Assembly: GCF_037126465.1 (NCBI RefSeq)
Contig: NC_088202.1
Span: 78,782,160-78,846,159 of the forward strand
DNA from: Ornithodoros turicata
Lineage: Eukaryota > Arthropoda > Arachnida > Ixodida > Argasidae
DNA: 64,000 nucleotides
Direction of reading: 5' to 3'
Shown here: piece by piece, positions 56,178 to 64,000 of the stretch
Position numbering within the stretch: the stretch's first letter is position 1
Layout of the letters: each line of letters begins with the position of its first letter
The notes under the pieces: generated by a model
What the model was told of the DNA's origin: nothing
Database searches by the model: none
What the model saw: the letters and a program-made list of their open reading frames with translations, nothing else
Program-made: the position numbers and the translations under genes

Positions 56178-56992
56178 CAGACTTGTACAAAATACTGCGC
56201 AAAAGTATTTAAAATAAGATACTAAATACTCTACGGAAAAAGTATTTAAAATAGAGTACAAAATACTCAAAACTGAAAGTAATTTGAGTAGAGTACTAAA
56301 TACTCTAAGAAGTATTTAAGATACTCTTTAAAGTACTTTAGTATTAGCAGTAAGTGAAACGCGTATTCTGAACGTGGCCTTACAAATGAAAGGAATAAAT
56401 TTCATTAGCCATGCATATCTTTCATTTCCAACGTCTTGTTGTCAAGTAATGTCTCATGAATTTTTGTGAACCCAAGTAAACTTTGTTAATATGCTCTGAC
56501 CCAAAACTTCGTAATCCCTCCTGTATGTCGGTTCGGGTCTTTCAACCTCTGGCACGTGTTTATTGCTTTGATGAAAAAGGAAATAAATGCCGGGATTATC
56601 TTGTACCTAATCCCCTGGTGATTCACCTGGCAATATGAATAGGAACGGTTTTCTGACGAAGCTGGCTATTGAGAAGCAAGGCCAGGCTTGGGACCAGCCT
56701 ATTGTACAAGAGGATAAATGACAGATTCGCGAATTCCCGAAAAAAGGAAAACGAAGAAAAAGGGGGTTAAATTCCAGTGAGCTGAAAATCTCGGCAGGGC
56801 GGGAAGCGTGCTGGACATGGCTTGACGACGAAGGAAAGTATTTTGAGTACTGAGTAGCAAATACCGAAAAAAGTATTTTAAATACATTAAAAATACTTGC
56901 CGCAAAAAAGTATTGAGTAGAGTACCAAAATACCGGAAAAAGTATTTAAAATACTGTATTTTGAGTACGTACTCAAGATACGTACAAGTCTG
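56178..56992. mobile_element. hAT-type MITE rich in AGTATTT motifs (815 bp)
   Basis: Perfect 8-bp target duplication GTTACGGG (56170-56177 and 56993-57000). Ends CAGACTTGTAC and GTACAAGTCTG. Both arms are full of AAGTATTTAAAATAC-type palindromic motifs. It lies in the intron after FN3 exon 5. No transposase. Confidence 0.88.
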
Positions 56993-57236
56993 GTTACGGG
57001 ACCCTTGCGGTAACCTTTTGAACAATTACAAAGACGGAAGTCTTCCTATCAATATCTCATTATGGCAGAGCCGTTTCACCACGCTGCAGTTCCAATAAAT
57101 ATACCGACAGAATAGCAATATCAGAGAGAGATAACTCTTAATTTTATGTTATTCAAGTACGGTCCGGATACGCATGCATGATATCACTCTGATCTGTCCC
57201 ATGCCTCTTTCTCGCTAAAGTAAACGGGTAATTCTA

Positions 57237-57257
57237 AAAAAAAAAAAAAAAAAAAAA
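57237..57257. repeat. Poly-A run
   Basis: About 21 A, perhaps the tail of an unrecognised retroposon. The surrounding 57001-57410 shows nothing else. Confidence 0.8.
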
Positions 57258-57410
57258 CAGGGCAAGGGGATAATGAAAGGGACAAAAGACGAGACAAACA
57301 CAGCACTGACTGCCAACCAAAGACTTCAACATTGCTTATAAAGTTATAATACAAAAATAACCTCTCCCTTCCTTCTTTCTGTAGAACATTGCAGAACTGC
57401 CGGGCAGCAC

Positions 57411-57740
57411 TTATGCCACCAGAAAGTTCATCACATTATCGAAAAAGAACACAGAAGGGTTGATGATACAACTTGAACCCGCTTTTCTTACCTCTACCGC
57501 TTCCCTGTACAACAGACAAGCTGATTTACTGCTCCTAAAACGAATCTTCGCGTGAATAACTAATGCTTCACACCCAACACACATGGCCAAATGTTTCCCC
57601 AAGGTACTATACTTGTTATATACGTTCTTTTAATCTTGTATTAACACAACAGGAAGTCTCACCGATATACATCTCCCGCACTTTAACGGGATTCCAAGCA
57701 GCACAATGTACTGAAAGTCGAGTGCAGTAGGGGTGGACAC
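57411..57740 (-). pseudogene. Penelope-like element fragment, GIY-YIG endonuclease end
   Basis: On the minus strand VREMYIGETSCCVNTRLKER (about 57680-57620) carries the YIG part and basic helix of a GIY-YIG endonuclease, which in Penelope-like elements follows the reverse transcriptase. A stop interrupts it. It continues with HLAMCVGCEALVIHAKIRFR and ends REAVEVRKAGSSCIINPSVF, the usual closing pattern. Only the C-terminal part is present. Confidence 0.62.
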
Positions 57741-57842
57741 ATGTGTCTTATAAATGTTCTTTAGTTTCACGAGTCTGTTCAAGGCCTTCCACCTACCCGC
57801 CCACCCCTATTGCACTCGACTTTCAGTACATTGTGCTGCTTG
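57688..57842. repeat. Inverted pair of the ~45-bp dispersed motif
   Basis: Arms of about 45 bp at 57688-57735 and 57793-57838 (containing GACTTTCAGTACATTGTGCT) separated by about 57 bp; a third copy is at 2258-2312. Confidence 0.75.
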
Positions 57843-58379
57843 GGATACTATACACGCACCCAATTTGACAGACCACAAATTTGTCACCATGTTTACTCTG
57901 ACACGCCTTTCTATTATCTCTCTCGACTTGACTGATCAAAGAATCCAGCGATAGCCTCGTTGAAAAACTACCTCAATATCATGAGGTTTTGAATATTTTT
58001 AACCTGTGTGAGGCCGTGTGGTAATCGATAATATGACCGAATCGGTGAATTCAGTGTGCTCCAAGTTGTCCTTCAAAACTTTCATTAATTTTATGCTCAC
58101 GAGATCTGTTAATCGAACATGAAATAACAGTAAACGCGATAGCGGTTTTTGCCGTCTTGGAGGTATACAACGTGAAGTGTACCAGTGGTTTCTGATCCCT
58201 ACTCCTACATTTCCAACAAACCCCAAAATCACTCACTTGTAACCTGAAGTCCAAAGGTTTAATTGCCAATTCTTGAGCCTCTTCGATTGTGAATTCAGGA
58301 CCCTCGCTGTGGGTTTCAAACAATCCTTTACTGCGCACGCTTGCAATTTTCTTGTAGCAACAACCAGGAAATGATCTAA
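57843..58379. other. No gene recognised
   Basis: The minus-strand frame 58392-58051 has some protein-like character (e.g. FTIEEAQELAIKPLDFRL) but no domain; it may be another Penelope-derived piece. Confidence 0.35.
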
Positions 58380-58687
58380 TCAATGAGTGCACTCACCATA
58401 GGCCTTATGCCTTGAGTGCCGTCAATAGGCTTCGCGTTCCTGAAGGACTCACGTGTGAGTGCCTTCATAATTTGCGCACGTCTCGCATGCCTCATTTCTG
58501 AATGCACTCATACTGACCTCACACGCTTCATGCCTCGCCAGTGAGTTCACTCACACAGATCTGGCGTCCCTCAGACCTCATGAGTGCACTCACGGATGGC
58601 CTCATCATGGGCTTGCCCTCACTAACCCTCACCTCAAAAGCGTAAGGTGAGGGTGAGGGGCCCTCATGAGTGAGTTCGCCCAGCTAT
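58380..58687. repeat. ATGAG/CTCAC repeat, second copy, inverse orientation
   Basis: Same family as 3355-4245. It ends with CCCTCACTAACCCTCACC paired to AAGGTGAGGGTGAGGGG, then CTCATGAGTGAGTTCGCCC, the complement of the start at 3360. Confidence 0.72.
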
Positions 58688-59027
58688 GCTGCGTGCTTTG
58701 AGACTTGATCTGAAAATAATCATGTAACTATACTACATGTACTACTAGTGGGAGAACCGCACTTCAAGCGAACCGTGATCCTCTATGGTGAATGTTACAC
58801 CACAATACTCCTCTACATCTCACACGGTGCGAACAGGACGCCACGAATGTGAATGTTTTAAATACTCCTTCTGTCATATGTGACTGTGCCACACTGTTCA
58901 CACAAAAGCTCGCTCTTTGATACACAAGTTTTGATTTTTGAGAAGTAGTTCGAAGACCTTGTCACGCGATGGTGGCAGCCCACAACGACGATTTCTTGCT
59001 TAAGCAACATTCATCTTGATGACGCAG
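58688..59027. other. Intron sequence
   Basis: Nothing recognisable. Confidence 0.5.
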
Positions 59028-59294
59028 GAATGAATATGAACATAAGCACCGACGAGCAGGGAAAGTCGGAGCTACGGTGGACCTTGCGGCACGACCTCGT
59101 TGAAGAGCTCCTGATTACTTGCTGCGAGCTTGGTGCACAAAGTGATTCGTGCTTGCGTTTCAAGCTGCCTAGCAACATGCGTTACTTGGATATCGGTGCT
59201 CTCAGGCCCCACACTACGTACGACGTCCGCTTCTACCACTACGAGGGAATGGCACTAATTCTACGGAAACGTTTTCGAACCAAGGAACGTCAGC
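59028..59294 (+). CDS. FN3-like domain exon 6
   Basis: Acceptor TGATGACGCAG before 59028; donor CAGC/GTAAGT after 59294. 267 bases, phase 1 to phase 1. STDEQGKSELRWTLRHDLVE gives the Trp core strand and LRPHTTYDVRFYHYEG the Leu/Tyr late strand typical of FN3. Cysteines in LLITCCELG. Confidence 0.78.
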
Positions 59295-59416
59295 GTAAGT
59301 ATTCTTGATCGTTCCGACTGCGAATCACACAGAAACTGCTGGTACAAAGGCAGCATCATGAAACGCGTCGTCTGTGAATTCTGTCGTAGTTGTTATCCGT
59401 TCCTGACATTTAATAG

Positions 59417-59493
59417 CAGCCTCCGATGCGGTTGTATCAGTTGGCATGAAGGGCGCATCCTACGCAAAGTGTAGGAAAAGTGCCAAAATCCAG
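59417..59493 (+). CDS. Possible FN3 exon 7a
   Basis: Bounded by acceptor ACATTTAATAG and donor CCAG/GTGAGT. Enters in phase 1 (matching exon 6) and leaves in phase 0. Encodes 25 residues beginning ASDAVVSVGMKGASYAKC. It would be the first strands of another domain. Confidence 0.5.
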
Positions 59494-59570
59494 GTGAGTT
59501 ACACCAGGCGGTTTTAAAACTATATGGCCGCGATTGGCAGGGGGGACAACTCAGTCAATTTCTTCCCGAG

Positions 59571-59700
59571 AGCGAGTTTCATGCTCACGTGTCAAACAGT
59601 AGCGGCCCACCGGGCACTTTCCTGGTAAAGTATATGGCCACCCCAACCCTGGCGAGTAGCACAGTGCTGTCGAAGAGCCAGGAAAATTATGTTCGTAACG
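59571..59700 (+). CDS. Possible FN3 exon 7b
   Basis: Acceptor TTCTTCCCGAG before 59571 enters in phase 0, matching exon 7a. SNSSGPPGTFLVKYMATP resembles the C-strand region of FN3. Leaving at 59700 in phase 1 would match exon 8, but the donor (AACG/GTCGGA) is weak and the domain is short. A MITE sits 17 bp downstream, so the original exon end may be disrupted. Confidence 0.4.
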
Positions 59701-59717
59701 GTCGGACTTCTACAAGG

Positions 59718-59864
59718 CAGGGCCGGCGAGAGAGGGGGCAGTCAGGGATGGAGCCCCGGGGCGCTCGCGACCCAAGGCCAGGACGGTTGCTAGCACCGCA
59801 GGAGACCCGGGCAGGACTCATCCGGAGTCATCCCCGAGGTCCGTAATTTCTCTCGCCGGCCCTG
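59718..59864. mobile_element. hAT-type MITE (147 bp)
   Basis: Terminal repeats CAGGGCCGGCGAGAGA / TCTCTCGCCGGCCCTG. Flanks CTACAAGG (59710-59717) and CTAGCAGG (59865-59872) match at six of eight positions, consistent with a decayed 8-bp duplication. Confidence 0.75.
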
Positions 59865-59995
59865 CTAGCAGGCACTCTGGTGCCATTATGTTTTCTGATC
59901 GTTAATGTCGGTGTGTCTCGGAGCGCCTGAAATCTGCTTTCTGGGAAGTCATTTTGCTGGTTTTGTAATCAACCTTGTATCACTCATCCGAACAG

Positions 59996-60342
59996 AAACC
60001 TCTTTGCCACCTCTTACCAACGTCAAGAACCACCCATCATCTTCATCAACGCCGCTACACATAGACAATATTACCTGCAGCGTTATTACTGGTGAGTCCG
60101 TGCGGGTGTCTTGGACTGACACCGCCGTCAACTGCACCGTCCACAGCGGCTACAGCGTCTCTTGGCAGGCCACCTTTCCTCCAGGACCTGCTCACGAGAA
60201 CGTCACTTTAGCACGCGACATCGTGCTAGACGGGCTCATGCCGTCAGCTCGGTACGCGGTGCTTGTCAGGGACCTAGGTTCCTGCGCCCCAAGGACTTGG
60301 TCGATGACATTTTCATTGCCATCGTGCACAACGCGAAGCTGA
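59996..60342 (+). CDS. FN3-like domain exon 8 (3' end uncertain)
   Basis: Acceptor TCATCCGAACAG before 59996, phase 1. Core strand CSVITGESVRVSWTDTAVNC, then SGYSVSWQATFPPGP and LMPSARYAVLVRDLGSC. The frame ends at TGA 60340-60342 with no good donor before it. This is either the last coding exon, a decayed exon, or one with a donor I missed. Confidence 0.65.
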
Positions 60343-62613
60343 ATCGTTGCTCATGTTTCCGTTTGCTTGTTTTTCGTCCTGTTTTAGGATTGGGGATTTA
60401 ATAATAACTGCTTCCTTTTTATGGCGTTCCGTGTACAAATGCCGTCGTAGAAGGCCAGCACTTTTACTGATACACCGATGCGTCTGCAGATAACCAACTT
60501 CGTTGCACGATTCGGTGTGTTTACTGTTCGACGTGGGAGGGCGTTTAGCTATGGCTGCAATTGGTTGCCGCCCGCGTCTCATGCTTTCAAACCTTCGAGG
60601 CTTAGTTCTTACAAACGGCAAGTAATGTGATATACGATCGGAGGTTTCATGCATATCTTTATTCACTCAGAATTGAGAACGTGAAATCAACGTCATTTAT
60701 ATTGTATCCAATCGCTCTGAATAAATATTTGATAACAACTCACGATGCACTAAACAGCGCCTGTGACCAGTTGAAAGCCTCCCGTGTGTTACACCTTTAA
60801 CATGCTTCACAGATCTTCACAAGTGTCAATCTAGAGTTACGTGCAGAATACTTTCATTATAACTGCAAGCATAATGTAGATTCGCTACTACTGTTCCGGT
60901 GCAAATGCGAATATTACGTGGAATCAATATAGTGAAGTTTAGCCTACTGGCGCACGCTTAGTCATATTTGTCGCGCACAGTGTGAAGGTGGTTTGAAGAG
61001 AATCCTATTGAATGGGGAGCGGAAGCTTAGGTTACGAGAGTAGCGAGAGTGTTCTCAAACACAGATGTATAAGTTAAAATCTTGAAATGTACCCTGGTGC
61101 GAAGTATTAGTGCGGAATTTCGCGCGGGGGTCACTGCTCGAAGCAACGTAACCACCATCAGCTGAAGGCAAGTGAGCGACCCGGGGAATGTTTCTCATCT
61201 GTCTCGCTTTCTGCTTCTTTCGTATGGTTTGTGCTTTCTTGCATCACGTGACGCTAGACCTTCAAGTCTGCACGCATGTGTCGGTAACAGAGCTGTACGT
61301 TTTCTAACAGAATGAACGACAAATTCTAACCGCGGTTTCATCACTCACGTGTGCGGTTGCAATAGTGCCGGTCTAAAGTGTAGCTTACAGATGTGACTGT
61401 AGATACAGGTACGTTCGGTGTAGCGACCGTCGTCGACGGGTGGAAATAATGTGTACCGTGGCACAATGAATACTAAAAAATAAAAATGTAGTGAATGGTC
61501 GAAAAGCTTGTCACTAATTTCTTGCGTTAGGTTACAGTTTATCCTTGCCACTGTCCTGTGTTATTCATCTGGATGTCTGGTCTGCAGTGACCTTAAATGG
61601 AAGCGAGTCTTCATGATGCGTCAAACTCTCAGTTACACTGCTTTACGGCTGGTATTGTTCAGAATCAGTATGAGGCGCTTCTCTTCTAATAAAAAATTGG
61701 GTGTAGATTTACACCTTCTCATATAATTTTATCAGGCTGTACCGCAGTAATCAGGGAGACATAGAAATTCCATGGCTCCATGTAAATTTTCTTTCCGGCA
61801 ATTCGGATCATACTATCCTCTGGATACGTAGAATACGGGTCGACTCCGTAGCATAATCCCATAACGTAGCAGACACGCTATACATCGTCACACGATTGAG
61901 CACTGTTGGTCGAATGAGGCTGGATCCTCTTCAAGAGATCAATGCACGGCCACGGCCGTCGCCACCTATAACGTAAATGTTTACGGAAGTTTTCATTGTG
62001 CATTATGAAGAAAAGAGAGGGAACGACCTGACCTGACACATAATAAGTGACAAACAATGAATCAAGCCAAATTTGCACAAACATAGTTTCAAAGTTTCGG
62101 ACACCGCCATCTCCTGTGCCAAACACACATAATGTGGATGAAAATAAAATTCACGAAGTTCACACAAGTCACATACCGTTGAGCGTGGTAGAAAGTGTGT
62201 ATAACAGTGTCCAGTGAGCGTTGACTTAGTGTTGTCTACAACATATTTTCAAAGGCCCAAATGCGGAGCCTAAAACACCTTTACAGCTGAGAACAAAAAA
62301 TCATGAATACAAATGTGTCCACACACAAAACACTACGTCATAGGATCACCACGATTCACGAACAACACAATACAATCTTTATATAAAGTTCCATCATACA
62401 AACAATACTGTGACATGATTATTTTTTTTTATTTTGCAGTGAGAACACGCCAGTCACATTTCACGAAGGCCTCTGGCCCTCTGCTTGACATTTGCTCGAT
62501 ACGGCGCTGTTCATCTGCATAGCCTTGGTCCCATGCATTGATTTTGTACTCGGTTTGCGTAAAAACGATGAGAACGATGCGACGAATGCAACATTACTAT
62601 CCCACTATTTCAG
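60343..62613. other. No gene recognised
   Basis: Long AT-leaning stretch. A pyrimidine-rich acceptor-like TCGTCCTGTTTTAG ends at about 60387 but no coding follows. No repeats or RNA genes seen. Confidence 0.45.
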
Positions 62614-62738
62614 ATCCCCTCGACCTGTGCTTGATGTGGAGAGCAAAGTTCGTGAATGACAAGTGGGCAGTGCGACTGGTCGAGATATCTCCAATGGTGG
62701 ACTCCGTCACAGTTTTGTTGCAAAAGGGGTGCCTTTAA
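62614..62738 (+). CDS. Possible FN3-like exon ending at a TTAA insertion
   Basis: Acceptor TCCCACTATTTCAG before 62614, phase 1 as in the FN3 exons. Encodes PLDLCLMWRAKFVNDKWAVR then VEISPMVDSVTVLLQKG. The Trp strand (LCLMWRA) resembles exon 2 (RALLMWRA). It stops at TAA 62736-62738, which is part of the TTAA flank of the next element, so the exon may be truncated by that insertion. Confidence 0.35.
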
Positions 62739-63265
62739 AGGGAGGCTTCGCAACAAAAATGGATTTCAAGCTCGCGGTATTCCCACAATCATTTACACGA
62801 ACTGGACACAGTTGTGAAATATCTCACTTGAAAACGAAGGTGGAATCGTAAAAATGACTTCTGAAATTTGAAAAAGTCTGGCTCCCACCGAGCGTCGATG
62901 GAAGTACTTCTTTCTTTCTCTGGTCGGCCAACATCAATGTGCATTACGCATACCATACCTGCGCTGTTTCCTGACTCTCAGGAAACAGGTGATCGCTGTT
63001 TCTTTCCATCTGTGTCTGCGGAATCTGATTCCGACGTGATATACTACTTGTCCGCTCCATGCAGGGTGACGTAACGCGTTGGCCTTCGGAGGGTAAAGTT
63101 TCTGCGACTCCTCTCCACGTTCCTGTTTCGGTTTGGTTGCTCGCTTATTTGAGGCATAATTCGTCGCATGAGAAAGAAACAAAGTTGATGGCAGGTGTAC
63201 TGTGGATGCTATGCACAAACTACGATGTGCAGCAATTTTTTCACCGATCGTTCCGAAGTATCCCT
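62739..63265. mobile_element. TTAA-site element with AGGGAGGCTTCG ends (527 bp)
   Basis: Flanked by TTAA on both sides (62735-62738, 63266-63269). Ends AGGGAGGCTTCGCAAC and complement-like GTTCCGAAGTATCCCT match at most positions, AGGG...CCCT outermost. Same organisation as the elements at 5093 and 41700. No transposase. Confidence 0.72.
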
Positions 63266-63269
63266 TTAA

Positions 63270-64000
63270 GGTAGCACTGCATGCCGTTCCCATGGGGTGC
63301 TGTACAACAAGTACCTGTTTTGCGTTTAAAAAGCATTCGTGTATGAAATAGCCCATTGCAATTACGTCACACGAGGTCGAAAAAAAATACAGGACTGGAA
63401 TGCGTGACAATAAACGATGTAAGTATTGACGGACAATAGATGCCGTTGTAAGTGAACATTCCACGACAACACACATAGCGCTTAGGTCAGCCTTGCGAGT
63501 TGCGTAACTTCATGTTGAAAAAGCCTGAGCATGGGCGACGGCAAAATGGACGACTTTTATCGTTTGTCTTTTCAAGCCAACGCTCTGGCTTTTGCATGAT
63601 GAAGTTCGTCGACCAGTTTGCCCGCGTCTATCTCATTTTGTCTTCGTAACTGGAATCCGCTACTTGTGACAAGTACCCGTGCCGGCATGTCGTCCTACGC
63701 TTGAATCGCTCCTGGCCACACACTACAGGGAAGTTACCTTACAAAGCCCCACTCGTGCCGGCTTGGCAACTACCCAATGGCAGTCCATGTGTATTGCAGA
63801 AGAACTCTCTTCTAAATACCTTGAAATGCGGGTGTTTTGCGTTCTGTGCTCGGAGACTTGGCGACAGTGTTAACACTTCGCTGTTACGTCAGCGGATAGT
63901 ACTTTTGTTCTAGAACCACACGCATTTCTGACAAAGGTCCCAACCTCTTTGCAACCTTAGAACAGACTGGTGGGGCTGTGTTCGAAAGGTACGCTCTACT
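63270..64000. other. No gene recognised
   Basis: Short frames only; no motif seen up to the window edge. Confidence 0.5.

Noticed and set aside
62934..63476. Minus-strand open frame of 180 codons
   Set aside because: It crosses the boundary of the TTAA element, shows no domain and has no splice or start context.

Overview
The window is eukaryotic nuclear DNA, almost certainly from an arthropod. A chelicerate, most plausibly a tick, is my inference from the mix of I-like and CR1-like LINEs, P, Harbinger, hAT and TTAA-site elements, and from genes split by introns. There is no prokaryotic gene organisation. Transposable elements and satellite arrays make up most of the sequence. The only convincing host gene is a spliced plus-strand gene built of fibronectin type III (FN3) domains, about 48.5-60.3 kb.

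Layout. 1-2210: 5' part of a Ty3/gypsy-like retrotransposon on the minus strand (open gag-protease frame, primer-binding site, LTR). 3.35-8.37 kb: three repeat arrays (ATGAG/CTCAC-rich, ~125-bp, and one built on a 10-bp unit), holding a hAT-type MITE and a TTAA-site element. 8.58-15.30 kb: a decayed LINE (endonuclease, reverse transcriptase, RNase H) split by insertions. 15.75-16.77 kb: a hAT-like transposase relic. 17.5-35.2 kb: what looks like a second LINE, broken into colinear pieces by nested insertions. A hAT MITE sits in its ORF1. A 9.66-kb PIF/Harbinger element sits in its endonuclease and itself contains a MITE and a complete 4.47-kb P element. A further ~3.2-kb insertion sits in its reverse transcriptase. 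35.3-40.0 kb: a LINE 3' tail, then more of the 10-bp-unit satellite holding a deleted LTR element. 41.70-46.87 kb: a segment bounded by inverted repeats and TTAA, carrying LINE relics and a tRNA-like sequence. 47.15-47.70 kb: a TA-flanked MITE.

From 48.48 kb onward, exons of the FN3 gene can be read by their splice sites. Five full-domain exons enter and leave in phase 1, so they join in frame in any order. The long intron after the first recognised exon holds an 87-bp minisatellite split by a CR1-like LINE, which carries a TA-flanked MITE in its 3' region. Later introns hold a hAT MITE, a Penelope-like fragment and other repeats. The last 3.5 kb has one uncertain exon that runs into another TTAA-site element.

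I found no previously unknown functional system that I can defend. The best items for follow-up are the P element (terminal repeats, target duplication and a seven-exon gene all readable, plus a self-copied hairpin in the coding sequence), the recurrent TTAA-flanked elements ending AGGG...CCCT, and the three-level nested insertion.
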